A stretch of DNA of 64,000 nucleotides from Mycobacterium sp. NBC_00419 (GTDB lineage Bacteria; Actinomycetota; Actinomycetes; Mycobacteriales; Mycobacteriaceae), in assembly GCF_036023875.1 (NCBI RefSeq), contig NZ_CP107931.1:1922001-1986000 (forward strand). The letters are read 5' to 3'. Below, one piece after another: positions 1 to 7,677 of this stretch. The stretch's first letter is position 1; each line of letters begins with the position of its first letter. A program made the position numbers and the translations under genes. The notes under the pieces were generated by a model, which saw only the letters and a list, made by a program, of their open reading frames with translations, did not search any database and was not told the origin of the DNA.

Positions 1-114
1 ACCAACGTCGTCGACGTGTTCATCGGCTACCTGCGCCGCAAACTCGAGGCCGGCGGCGCGCCCCGACTGCTGCACACCGTGCGCGGGGTGGGCTTCGTTC
101 TGCGAACCCAGTGA
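1..114 (+). CDS. prrA: PrrA response regulator, C-terminal end (partial)
   Basis: Only the last 37 codons are inside the window; the 5' part lies upstream of base 1. The visible peptide has the end of an OmpR/PhoB winged-helix DNA-binding domain: the recognition-helix stretch [11 protein letters not shown] followed by the wing motif [11 protein letters not shown]. It ends 12 bases before a sensor kinase that I recognise as PrrB, so this is its response regulator. In mycobacteria PrrA/PrrB is a two-component system reported as important or essential for growth and for adaptation to nitrogen and oxygen status. The assignment rests on the domain type and on the identity of the neighbour. Confidence 0.85.
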   Translation, partial: TNVVDVFIGYLRRKLEAGGAPRLLHTVRGVGFVLRTQ

Positions 115-126
115 CCTGAAACCGAC

Positions 127-1464
127 GTGACGCTCGCGCGCATCTTCCGTCGCACCCCGTCCCTGCGCACCAGGGTGGCGTTCGCGACGGCGATCGGCGC
201 GGCGATCGTGGTGACCATCGTCGGCACCATCGTGTGGATCGGCATCACCAACGACCGGCTCGAGCGCCTCGACCGACGGTTGGACGAAGCCGCCGGATTC
301 GCGGTCCCGTTCGTGCCGCGCGGCCTGGAACAGATTCCGCCGTCACCCAACGACCAGGACGTCGTGATCACCGTCCGCCGCGGCGACCAGGTGAAGTCGA
401 ACTCCCCAGTCGTGCTGCCCAAGCTCACCGGCGACTACGCCACCACCTACATCGACGGCATCAAATACCGGGTGCGCACCGTGGAACTGCCGTATCCGGT
501 TGCCACCACCCTGGCCGTCGGCGCCACCTATGACGACACCATCGCCGACACCAACAACCTGCACCGGCGGGTGCTGATCATCTGTGCGTTCGCCATCGGC
601 GCGGCGGGACTGCTCGGCTGGTTGCTGGCCACCTTCGCGGTGCGCCCGTTCCGGCGGCTGGCCCAGCAGACCCGCCAGATCGACGCCGGCGACGTCGCCC
701 CCGACATCGACGTCAGCGGCGCCAGCGAGGCGATCGAGATCGGCGAGGCGCTCACCGGGCTGCTCGGGCGGGTCCGGGCCGAGCAGGACCGCACCAGGGC
801 CGCGCTAGCGTCGGCACGCGACTTCGCCGCGGTGTCCGCCCACGAGTTGCGCACCCCGCTGACCGCGATGCGCACCAACCTCGAGGTGCTCGCCACCCTG
901 GACATGCCCGAGGAGCAGCGCAAAGAGGTGCTCGGGGACGTGGTGCGCACCGAAGCCCGGGTGGAGGCGACGCTGGGCGCGCTGGAGCGGCTGGCCCAGG
1001 GCGAGTTGTCCACCGCGGCCGACCAGGTGCCCGTCGACATCACCGAATTGCTCGACCGCGCCGCGCACGATGCGATGCGGGTTTATCCCGATCTGTCGGT
1101 GTCGCTGGTGCCGTCGCCGACGTGCATCATCATCGGGCTGCCTGCGGGCTTGCGGCTGGCGGTGGACAACGCCATCGCCAATGCGGTCAAACACGGTGGC
1201 GCCACTCGGGTTCAGCTGTCGGCGGTCAGCTCGCGCGACGGCGTGGAGATCGCCGTGGACGACGACGGCAGCGGGGTACCCGAGGCAGAACGCCGCGCTG
1301 TGTTCGAGCGGTTCATCCGCGGCTCGACGGCATCGGTGTCCGGCTCCGGGCTGGGCCTGGCGCTGGTGGCGCAGCAGGCCGAGATCCACGGTGGCACAGC
1401 GTCGCTGGAGACCAGCCCGCTGGGTGGGGCGCGGCTGATCCTGCGGCTGCCACCACCCCGCTAG
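127..1464 (+). CDS. prrB: PrrB sensor histidine kinase
   Basis: Membrane sensor kinase of 445 residues that phosphorylates PrrA. Residues 18-40 and about 148-172 form two membrane spans around a roughly 105-residue extracytoplasmic domain, followed by HAMP. The H-box SAHELRTPL places the phospho-accepting histidine at about residue 239. The ATPase domain shows an N-box (VDNAIANAVKHGG, near 347), a G1 box (DDGSGVP) and a G2 box (GSGLGLALV). The sequence is very close to M. tuberculosis PrrB as I remember it, including the conserved sensor segment AAGFAVPFVPRGL. It starts at GTG, 12 bases after the prrA stop, so the two are almost certainly co-transcribed. It converges on arfC across a strong hairpin. 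Confidence 0.93.
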   Translation: MTLARIFRRTPSLRTRVAFATAIGAAIVVTIVGTIVWIGITNDRLERLDRRLDEAAGFAVPFVPRGLEQIPPSPNDQDVVITVRRGDQVKSNSPVVLPKLTGDYATTYIDGIKYRVRTVELPYPVATTLAVGATYDDTIADTNNLHRRVLIICAFAIGAAGLLGWLLATFAVRPFRRLAQQTRQIDAGDVAPDIDVSGASEAIEIGEALTGLLGRVRAEQDRTRAALASARDFAAVSAHELRTPLTAMRTNLEVLATLDMPEEQRKEVLGDVVRTEARVEATLGALERLAQGELSTAADQVPVDITELLDRAAHDAMRVYPDLSVSLVPSPTCIIIGLPAGLRLAVDNAIANAVKHGGATRVQLSAVSSRDGVEIAVDDDGSGVPEAERRAVFERFIRGSTASVSGSGLGLALVAQQAEIHGGTASLETSPLGGARLILRLPPPR

Positions 1465-1481
1465 GGCTTGCCTGCCCGCAG

Positions 1482-1536
1482 CGACAGTAACGCCACGGCG
1501 GTTTCAGAGCACATTCACCACCGTGGCGTTACTGTC
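1482..1536. terminator. Bidirectional hairpin between convergent prrB and arfC
   Basis: A perfect 17-bp inverted repeat lies between the two stop codons. The left arm is at 1482-1498 (CGACAGTAACGCCACGG) and the right arm at 1521-1537, with a 22-base spacer. There is no long T-run on either strand, as is usual for mycobacterial terminators. The location between convergent stops supports a terminator or mRNA-end role for both transcripts. Confidence 0.7.
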
Positions 1537-1541
1537 GGCGA

Positions 1542-2264
1542 TCAGTGAGAGTTCTTGTCCCACCGGTCAAATCCGGCGGCCTTGGCGGTCTCCTCGTCGA
1601 AGAACCACAACTCGGCGATCGTCTGCTCGTAGGAGGGGCTGTCCACCGTGTGGTACAGCATCGAATCCTCGTTGCCCTTGATCAGCCAACCGACTGGTCC
1701 GCTGCCACCGTCACCGGCCTTGGCCGAACCCTTGCCGTACGGGCCGGCGGGCACGTCGGCGAGCGAAGCAATCTTGACGCCCTCGTCGTTGTGGTCCCAG
1801 CGGGTGAACCCGGCGGCCTGCGCGGTGGGCTCGTCGACGAACCACAACTCGGCGATCGTCTGTGTGTACCAAGGGCTTTCGACCGTGTGGTAGAGCATCG
1901 AATCTTCGTTGCCCTTGATGTCGAAACCGGACGGCGCGGCGGCGCCCGCGGCAAGCCGGATCGACCCCTTGCCGTAGGGCTCCTCGACGTCACCCGAGGC
2001 GAACTTCGCAGCGGCCGCACCGGCTGCCACTGCCCCCGCACCCGCCGCGGACAGCTTGACGTCCGGGGCGTGCACGTCGACATCGGGCAGATCCACATGG
2101 GGAAGATCCACGTCGGGACCCTTGAGGCCACTGGCCCCGACCCCGGCGGACACCGAATGCTTGACCGGCACCTCACGAGTGACCCGGCCGATCACCAGCA
2201 CCAGGGTCAGGACCAAGCCCAGCGCGAAGGCCAGGGCCATCAGCCACCAGTTGACGTCATGCAT
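1542..2264 (-). CDS. arfC: ArfC channel accessory protein, duplicated sunset-type domain
   Basis: Third gene of the arfABC operon. Residues 5-25 form a single N-terminal membrane anchor, followed by an Asp/Val/Pro-rich linker (near 50-70) and an Ala-rich stretch. The C-terminal half consists of two copies of a roughly 64-residue module at residues 96-159 and 175-238. Both copies contain GNEDSMLYHTV, then QTIAELWF, then AAGF and RWD. The module resembles the sunset domain seen in ArfC variants. The ATG overlaps the arfB stop by one base (TGATG), so translation is probably coupled. At 240 residues it is longer than the M. tuberculosis protein as I recall it (about 170). In the Arf system it is thought to assist ArfA in the envelope; its exact role is unknown. 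Confidence 0.8.
   Translation of the reverse strand: MHDVNWWLMALAFALGLVLTLVLVIGRVTREVPVKHSVSAGVGASGLKGPDVDLPHVDLPDVDVHAPDVKLSAAGAGAVAAGAAAAKFASGDVEEPYGKGSIRLAAGAAAPSGFDIKGNEDSMLYHTVESPWYTQTIAELWFVDEPTAQAAGFTRWDHNDEGVKIASLADVPAGPYGKGSAKAGDGGSGPVGWLIKGNEDSMLYHTVDSPSYEQTIAELWFFDEETAKAAGFDRWDKNSH
1551..1979 (-). repeat. Tandem intragenic duplication in arfC
   Basis: Two in-frame copies of about 192 bp each, at 1788-1979 (first in the protein) and 1551-1742, are separated by 45 bp. At DNA level the segment AACCACAACTCGGCGATCGT is found in both copies, showing fairly recent or homogenised duplication. Confidence 0.75.
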
Positions 2265-2416
2265 CAGCGGGCTCCAATCTCACGTGAGCCGGGCAGGTCG
2301 GCGATGGCTTCTTCTTCGCTCGTCCGTTTGACCGTCGCGATGGCGATCAGCCATGCGACCACCGAACCGGCGACGAACGCCAGCAGATACCACAGCCATT
2401 GAATGACGAATCCCAT
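2264..2416 (-). CDS. arfB: ArfB small membrane protein
   Basis: Fifty-residue protein with one hydrophobic membrane span (about residues 5-27, WLWYLLAFVAGSVVAWLIAIA) followed by a short charged tail. A longer open frame exists upstream, but the ATG at 2416 has a good ribosome-binding site (AGGAGAACCGAC before ATG) and gives the length expected for ArfB. It begins 10 bases after the arfA stop and overlaps arfC by one base. In mycobacteria arfA-arfB-arfC are co-transcribed and were linked to ammonia release and growth at acid pH. Identification rests on size, topology and position. Confidence 0.82.
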   Translation of the reverse strand: MGFVIQWLWYLLAFVAGSVVAWLIAIATVKRTSEEEAIADLPGSREIGAR

Positions 2417-2426
2417 GTCGGTTCTC

Positions 2427-3419
2427 CTAGCTGACCGTGATCTCGACGCGACGGTTCTGCGCACGACCCGCCGCGGTGTCGTTACCGGCGATCGGGTTCG
2501 CCGCACCCAGGCCACTGGTAGTGACCTCACCGGCCGAAACTCCTTGCGAAACAAGGTAATCACCGACCGACTTGGCCCGATTCCCGCTCAGCGGGATGTT
2601 GATCGAGTCGTTGCCGGTGTTGTCGGTGTAGCCGGTCACCGCGATCTTGGCCGCCGGGCACGCCTTGATCTTGGCGGCCACCGCGGTAAGCATCTGCTGG
2701 GTCGCCGGCGTCAGCGTGAAGCCGTCGGTCTCGAAGTTGATCGGGGCGTTGAGAGCAGCCGTGACATCGGACTGCAGCGAACCACACCCCGCACCGCCGG
2801 CCGGCGCACTGGGCATCGCCGCGGTGGTGGTGGGCGCCGGGCCCTTCACAGTGATGTTGTTGACGATCGTCACGTTCGGCCACGCCGCCGTGGCGGCGGC
2901 CTCGACAGCGGCCTTTACCTCGTCTGACGGCGCCGTGCCGGTGAGCGTCACGGTGTCACCGGACAGATCGAAGTTGAAGTCCGGGATGTCCAGTGCGGCC
3001 TTGAAGAGCCCACCCAGGCCCGAGAAGTCCGGCGCGCTGACCCCGGCCTTGATGTTGAGCTTGTCGATCAGGTTCACCCCGGAACCCAGCGCCGCTTTGA
3101 GGCTGTCGAACAGCGACGTCTTGACGGACAGGTCCGGAAGGTCTCCGGAGAGGGTGAAGTCGTTTCCGTTGCGGATGATCGACAGCGGCGCGAAGTTCAG
3201 CGACGGCACCGACAGACTGGGTGCGGTGATGCTGACGCTGGGGGTGCTGACGCTGACCTTGGGCTTGCCGAGCGTTCCCCAGCCGATCAGGCCGAGCAGC
3301 AACGGGATCAGCAGTAGACCCAGCAGCCAGCCCAGGCCGGGCGAACGGCGGTAGAACCGCGATTCGCGCCGCCACTCAGTTGCCGTTGCGCTGACCCGCG
3401 CATCATCGGGACCCGTCAT
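2427..3419 (-). CDS. arfA: ArfA / OmpATb envelope protein, BON plus OmpA C-terminal domain
   Basis: The 330-residue protein has an N-terminal membrane anchor (about 28-48, GLGWLLGLLLIPLLLGLIG). A central BON-type region (roughly 75-220) includes TLTGTAPSDEVKAAVEAA. The C-terminal OmpA-like peptidoglycan-binding domain (about 220-330) has the signatures GYTDNTGND and NRAKSVGDYL. Two cysteines (in GAGCGSLQ and IKACPAAK) may form the disulfide known in OmpATb. In M. tuberculosis this is Rv0899, first described as a pore-forming protein and later tied to acid-stress ammonia secretion. The start has the ribosome-binding site GGAGGAG, and the gene leads the arfABC operon. Confidence 0.92.
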   Translation of the reverse strand: MTGPDDARVSATATEWRRESRFYRRSPGLGWLLGLLLIPLLLGLIGWGTLGKPKVSVSTPSVSITAPSLSVPSLNFAPLSIIRNGNDFTLSGDLPDLSVKTSLFDSLKAALGSGVNLIDKLNIKAGVSAPDFSGLGGLFKAALDIPDFNFDLSGDTVTLTGTAPSDEVKAAVEAAATAAWPNVTIVNNITVKGPAPTTTAAMPSAPAGGAGCGSLQSDVTAALNAPINFETDGFTLTPATQQMLTAVAAKIKACPAAKIAVTGYTDNTGNDSINIPLSGNRAKSVGDYLVSQGVSAGEVTTSGLGAANPIAGNDTAAGRAQNRRVEITVS

Positions 3420-3581
3420 CGGTTGGCTCCTCCGCCATTACTGGCGCGTCAATTATCCGAACCGCTGCACGGTACGACGACCGAGTGCCGGTTTGGAAGC
3501 GAACGGACGAATATTAACTGAATCGTCAGAGGACGCCACGGCAAAGATTCAACTCTTCGCCGGACCGAGTGAAGTAAGGAC

Positions 3582-3941
3582 TCAGCGAGTGGCGAGCAGG
3601 TCGATCACGAAGATGAGCGTCTTGCCCGACAACTGGTGTCCCGATCCCGCCGGTCCGTAGGCCTGCTCCGGGGGAATGGTCAGCTGGCGGCGCCCACCGA
3701 CCCGCATACCGGGGATACCGTCCTGCCAGCCCTGGATCAGGCCGCGCAGGGGGAAGGAGATGGACTCGCCCCGATTCCACGAGCTGTCGAACTCTTCACC
3801 GGTGTCGTACTCGACACCTAGGTAGTGCACATCGACCACCGCGCCGGGGGTGGCTTCGTCGCCATCGCCCACCACGAGGTCTTTGATGACCAGGTCCGTG
3901 GGTGCCGGGCCGTCGGGGAATTCGATTACGGGTTTCGTCAC
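3582..3941 (-). CDS. FKBP-type peptidyl-prolyl cis-trans isomerase
   Basis: The 119-residue protein consists of a single FKBP domain catalysing proline isomerisation during protein folding. Visible hallmarks are VDVHYLGVEYDTGEEFDSSW at the start of the fold, the central IQGWQDGIPGMRVGGRRQL and the final FVIDLLA strand. No signal peptide is seen, so it is probably cytoplasmic. The start is GTG; a TATTAA-like -10 lies within ten bases of it, so a leaderless transcript is possible. It stands alone between arfA and an SDR gene. Confidence 0.9.
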   Translation of the reverse strand: MTKPVIEFPDGPAPTDLVIKDLVVGDGDEATPGAVVDVHYLGVEYDTGEEFDSSWNRGESISFPLRGLIQGWQDGIPGMRVGGRRQLTIPPEQAYGPAGSGHQLSGKTLIFVIDLLATR

Positions 3942-3987
3942 CCCCCTACCTTAATAGGCCCGGGTCGGACGTTTTGGCGTCTTTCGG

Positions 3988-4749
3988 TCAGGCACCCGGG
4001 GGCTGGAGCCACTCGATCGGGCGCAGCAGGACGATCTCGGGCACGATACAGCTTCTCGACACCCGGATGGTCATCCTGATGGCTTCGGCGATGTCACCCG
4101 GAGCGATCATCTCCGCCGGGCTCACGGTGTCGCGGTAGCTGTCGGCCATCGGGGTATCCACCAAGCCCGGACATATCGCGGTGGCCTTGATGCCGGAGGT
4201 GGACAGTTCGTCGTGCAGCGACTCGGTGAACCCGACGACCGCGAACTTGGTGGCCGAGTACGCCGACAGACCGGCCTCGCCGCGCTTTCCGGCGTTGGAG
4301 GCGATGTTGACCACCTGTGCCGATTTCCGTTGCTGTACCGACTCTTTGAGCAGCGGAAGGCATTTGCCAGTCAGCAGAATCACCGCGCGGACGTTGACCG
4401 CGAGTTGCTCGTCAAGGAAGTCGGCGGTGACATCGCCGACCGGCCGGTCGCCGGCCACCCCGGCATTGTTGACCAGAAGATCCAGCGATCCGTGGCGCCG
4501 ATCGTGCTCGGCGACGATGGTGTCCAGGAACGTCTCGGCGGCCAGCGATCCGGCCAGGACCTCGACTGGCGGGCCGGGCACTCGCGCCAGCCCGGCTGCC
4601 ACCGCCTCCAGCTTGCCCGGGTCGCGACCGACCAGAGTGAGGGCGAATCCCTCCTCGTGCAGCATCGCGGCGATGGCCGACCCGATTCCGCCGGATGCTC
4701 CTGTGACGATCGCAGTGCGTGTTGGGTTTCCCACCAACGAATTACACAC
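3988..4749 (-). CDS. Short-chain dehydrogenase/reductase
   Basis: Classical SDR of 253 residues. The Rossmann NAD(P) motif TGASGGIG is near residue 17, NNAGVAG near 93, a serine in NIASNAG, and the catalytic YSATK pair near 163. The substrate cannot be read from the sequence. It lies 40 bases downstream of a GntR-type regulator on the same strand, so it may be the last gene of the kinase-SDR-GntR transcription unit. The start is uncertain: the open frame begins with GTG at 4749, and a second GTG five codons later is possible. Confidence 0.85.
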   Translation of the reverse strand: MCNSLVGNPTRTAIVTGASGGIGSAIAAMLHEEGFALTLVGRDPGKLEAVAAGLARVPGPPVEVLAGSLAAETFLDTIVAEHDRRHGSLDLLVNNAGVAGDRPVGDVTADFLDEQLAVNVRAVILLTGKCLPLLKESVQQRKSAQVVNIASNAGKRGEAGLSAYSATKFAVVGFTESLHDELSTSGIKATAICPGLVDTPMADSYRDTVSPAEMIAPGDIAEAIRMTIRVSRSCIVPEIVLLRPIEWLQPPGA

Positions 4750-4789
4750 GCCGGCGGCCGACCTTGCTCGGTGAGCGGGGATCGGCGGT

Positions 4790-5575
4790 TCAGGCGCTGC
4801 TGACGGAACGCTCGACTCTGCCGTCGGTGCCGCGCCGTTCCCGGGAGGTCACCGTGGAGGTGGTCGCCGTGAGCCGCACGCGGTCGGCGCGGAAGAGGTC
4901 GTAGGCGTACTCGAACGGCCGGTCGGATGCGTCGTGGGTGACGCGCGTGATCGCCACCAGTGGCCGCCTGCTGGGGATCGCCAGCCACTCGGCCTCCCGC
5001 GGGGAGGCGCTAACCACCTCGATCATCTCCGACGACGTCGCCGGGGACAGCCCGTAGCGGACGGCGAGCAACTCGTAGATGGAACCGCCGAGAGGTTGCT
5101 CGAGAAGGTCGACGACCTGTCCCGCGATGAAGCAGGAGAAGTCGACCGACAACGGCACACCATCGGCGAACCGCAACCGCCGGATAGCGAAAACCTCGTC
5201 GCGCGTGGAGATCTCGAGTGCCGCGGCTTCGGTCGGGGTGGCGGGTCTGCGGTCGGTGGCCAGCACGCGGGTGGCACTGGTATGCCCACCGCTGCGCAGT
5301 CGGGCAGGCAGCCCGGCCAGTTCGGCGGCGTTGCGCTCGACGACGTCGGCGCGCACGAAGGTTCCGCCGTTGCGGCCGGTGCGCCGCTCGAGCACACCTG
5401 CCCGGCTCAACGGCAGCAGGGCACTGCGCAGCGTCGATCGCGACACCGCGAACTGTTCGGCCATCTCACGTTCGGTACCCAACCGAGATCCGGGCCGCAA
5501 CGCACCTTGCGCCAACATCGACAGGATGCGGCGGCGTACGTCCTCGGCGATCGGCCCGCCCTCGGACTCCTCCAT
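4790..5575 (-). CDS. GntR-family regulator with UTRA effector domain
   Basis: The 261-residue protein has an N-terminal winged helix (about 10-75, including LGTEREMAEQFAVSRSTLR) and a C-terminal UTRA ligand-binding domain (about 95-240, with RLRFADGVPLSVDFSCF), placing it in the HutC subfamily. Such proteins are usually local repressors released by a small metabolite. It starts 2 bases after the upstream SDR stop, so it is in the same operon as that SDR and the APH-like kinase. The divergent permease/aminotransferase unit is its most likely target; a repeated CAGACCAAAT motif in that intergenic region is a candidate operator. Confidence 0.88.
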   Translation of the reverse strand: MEESEGGPIAEDVRRRILSMLAQGALRPGSRLGTEREMAEQFAVSRSTLRSALLPLSRAGVLERRTGRNGGTFVRADVVERNAAELAGLPARLRSGGHTSATRVLATDRRPATPTEAAALEISTRDEVFAIRRLRFADGVPLSVDFSCFIAGQVVDLLEQPLGGSIYELLAVRYGLSPATSSEMIEVVSASPREAEWLAIPSRRPLVAITRVTHDASDRPFEYAYDLFRADRVRLTATTSTVTSRERRGTDGRVERSVSSA

Positions 5576-5577
5576 CG

Positions 5578-6354
5578 CTACCGGCTCACGGCGTCCGGGG
5601 ACTCGGGAAGCACCTGACCACCATCGACGGCGATGGCCTGACCGGTGATGTACCCGGCCTCCTTGGTGGCCAGGAAGGCGGCGAGATGACCGATGTCCTC
5701 CGGGGTACCCAACGCGCCGGCCGGGATCGCCCTGGTCATTCCCGCGATGTACTCCTCCCCCATGTCAGCGAGGCCTTCGGTGAGGATGTTGCCCGGCAGG
5801 ACCGCGTTGACGGTGATGCGGTGCGGCGCCAATTCGATTGCCGCAGTTCGCATGAAGCCCAACTGCGCAGCCTTGGAGGCACCGTAGTGTGACCAGCCCG
5901 GGAAGCCGGTGATCGGCCCGGTGATCGACGAGGTCAGGATCACCCGTCCGCGACCGGAGGCGATGAGCGCATCCAGACAGGACTGCACCGTGTAGATGGT
6001 GCCCTTGACGTTGATGTCGAGCACCTCGCCCAGTTGGGCGGGTGTCATCGAGGCCAGTGGCGCTTCGGGGAAGATGCCGGCATTCGCGCACACCACGTCG
6101 ATGCCGCCGAACGTCTCACGCACCGTCTCGGCGAGGTTGGCGCACGACATCGGGTCGGCGACGTCGGCTTGAACACCGAGCACCTTGCCCGACCCGAGGT
6201 CGTCCAATTCGGCCACGACGGCGTCGATGCCGGTCGACGAGCGGGCGGCGATGGCCACGTTGGCACCCGCCGAGGCGAACACCGACGCGATTCCGCGGCC
6301 GATCCCCTTGCTCCCACCCGTCACCAGAACCGACGTCGACTGAAGGTCGAACAT
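5578..6354 (-). CDS. FabG-like short-chain dehydrogenase
   Basis: Classical SDR of 258 residues, FabG-like in layout. [10 protein letters not shown] binds the cofactor (residues 9-18); CANAG is at about 86, the catalytic serine in LTSSITG and YGASKAAQ near 152. The C-terminal [13 protein letters not shown] is typical of the family. The frame opens further upstream, but ATG at 6354 has the ribosome-binding site AAAGGA at good spacing and gives a normal SDR N-terminus. It sits between a kinase-like gene and a GntR gene on one strand. A role in oxidising or reducing the carbonyl product of the neighbouring pathway is inference. Confidence 0.87.
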   Translation of the reverse strand: MFDLQSTSVLVTGGSKGIGRGIASVFASAGANVAIAARSSTGIDAVVAELDDLGSGKVLGVQADVADPMSCANLAETVRETFGGIDVVCANAGIFPEAPLASMTPAQLGEVLDINVKGTIYTVQSCLDALIASGRGRVILTSSITGPITGFPGWSHYGASKAAQLGFMRTAAIELAPHRITVNAVLPGNILTEGLADMGEEYIAGMTRAIPAGALGTPEDIGHLAAFLATKEAGYITGQAIAVDGGQVLPESPDAVSR

Positions 6355-6379
6355 GACATTCCTTTCTGCCGCAGGGTCG

Positions 6380-7393
6380 TCAGACCCTGGATCCGAAGAT
6401 CGCGTCCTGTAGCCAGGTGCGGTCCTCCAGGTAACGCTGCGCCAGCCGGGCGGTGTCCGGGGCGAACTGCTCACCGAGGCCGATCGCGGCGTCGGCGTCG
6501 TAATGCGAGGCGATCCACGCGGTGAGGTTGATCCGCCGCATCATCACGAATGAAGGGATCAACTCGAGGTGGGCTGCGGGGATGGACCCGACCTGGAAGT
6601 AGCCGGTGAGCCAGTCGGCGATGATGCGCTCGCTGGCCGGGGTGTCCTCGATGAACGACACCGCCGCACCCAGATCAGCCAGATACCAGGACCATCCGCA
6701 GTCGTCGAAGTCGATCACGGTGATGCCCGTCCCGGCGACAGCGGGATCGACCATCAGGTTGGCCAGTCGCAGGTCGGCATGGACCAGGCCGAAACGGTCT
6801 GGTGCGCAGCCGAACTCGGTGAGCTTGGCGGTGATGTCGTCGGAGGCGCGCTGAATCCACTCTGTGTCGGCCCCGGTCAGGCCCGGGGCCAGCCGCCAGT
6901 TACCCCAGCGGGCGTCCGGGCCCAGGGTGGTCTCCAGGTCCCAGCGGAACCGGGTGAAGCCACTGGGCGGCGTCCACCGGCGGGCATGGTCGTGCATGAC
7001 CGCCGTGATCCGACCGAGTTCGTCGAATCCCACTGCCTCGGGATCCTCTTCGGCAGTGCAACCTGCCACGAAGGTGACGGCGTCGACATGCAGCGCAGTC
7101 CCGTCCGCCTCGGCGAGCACCACATCGGAACCGTCGCGGGCGGGGACCAACTCAGGCGCGGTGACCGCGGTCTCGGTGCGCAGCGCCTTCATCCACGCCA
7201 GTTCGGACTGGATCGCGGCAAGTGAGTGATAGCCGGGCCGGTGCACGCGCAGCACGATCGGCTGGTCGTCCTCGACCAGGTAGGTGGCGTTTTCCGACAG
7301 GCTCAGTAGCCGCAATTCCGCGTCGGCGGCGCGCCCGTATGCCGGAAGTGCTGCGCGCGCGAACAACTCATGGGTCGGCGGCAGTCCCGGCAT
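6380..7393 (-). CDS. APH-fold phosphotransferase (small-molecule kinase)
   Basis: This 337-residue kinase of the aminoglycoside phosphotransferase/choline kinase fold has the catalytic loop [12 protein letters not shown] (near 205, HxDxxxxN) and the metal-binding VIDFDDCGW (near 226). The N-terminal lobe carries a nucleotide-binding strand with LRVHRPGYH. Proteins of this family phosphorylate hydroxyl groups of homoserine, hydroxylysine, choline or ethanolamine. Pairing with a class-III aminotransferase-fold protein and an amine permease across a shared intergenic region suggests a hydroxy-amine substrate rather than an antibiotic. It is the first gene of the minus-strand kinase-SDR-GntR unit. 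The exact substrate is unknown. Confidence 0.82.
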   Translation of the reverse strand: MPGLPPTHELFARAALPAYGRAADAELRLLSLSENATYLVEDDQPIVLRVHRPGYHSLAAIQSELAWMKALRTETAVTAPELVPARDGSDVVLAEADGTALHVDAVTFVAGCTAEEDPEAVGFDELGRITAVMHDHARRWTPPSGFTRFRWDLETTLGPDARWGNWRLAPGLTGADTEWIQRASDDITAKLTEFGCAPDRFGLVHADLRLANLMVDPAVAGTGITVIDFDDCGWSWYLADLGAAVSFIEDTPASERIIADWLTGYFQVGSIPAAHLELIPSFVMMRRINLTAWIASHYDADAAIGLGEQFAPDTARLAQRYLEDRTWLQDAIFGSRV

Positions 7394-7420
7394 GTCGACC
7401 AGTGTGGACCATTAACCCTC

Positions 7421-7633
7421 GCAAAGCAGACCAAATCGGCACATTTAACGTCAGCGTTTCGCAGCTGGGGCATTCGGAAACATCACCGAAACACTTCGGC
7501 GCATCTCCCGACTCTTCCTGTTGACCAGGCGATCTGGGAGGGGTAACAATGTCCGCGTCGTACCACAACGTCGTCTTCGACATCACCCTCGCTCCCCAGA
7601 CGCAACCGCATCTCGGGCCAAACCAGACCAAAT
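7421..7633. promoter_or_regulatory. Divergent regulatory region with a repeated 16-bp motif
   Basis: The divergent gap of about 284 bases between the kinase and the permease holds a 16-base direct repeat with two mismatches, at 7421-7436 and 7618-7633. Both copies contain CAGACCAAAT; AGACCA matches the half-site used by HutC/DasR-type GntR proteins. The motif is a candidate operator for the adjacent GntR regulator. No convincing full palindrome was seen. Confidence 0.4.
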
Positions 7634-7677
7634 ATCCTGCGCGACCGCCGGTCGTGTTCGAGACGGGAATCAACACA

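Noticed and set aside
6380-7393. Aminoglycoside-resistance gene
   Set aside because: The APH fold is there, but the genomic partners (permease, PLP enzyme, GntR, SDR) point to metabolism, and the sequence looks like the homoserine/choline-kinase side of the family.
7549-7677. N-terminal extension of the permease
   Set aside because: The upstream start has a good ribosome-binding site, but the 43 residues are unlike APC permeases and contain the repeated operator-like motif. Kept as an alternative only.
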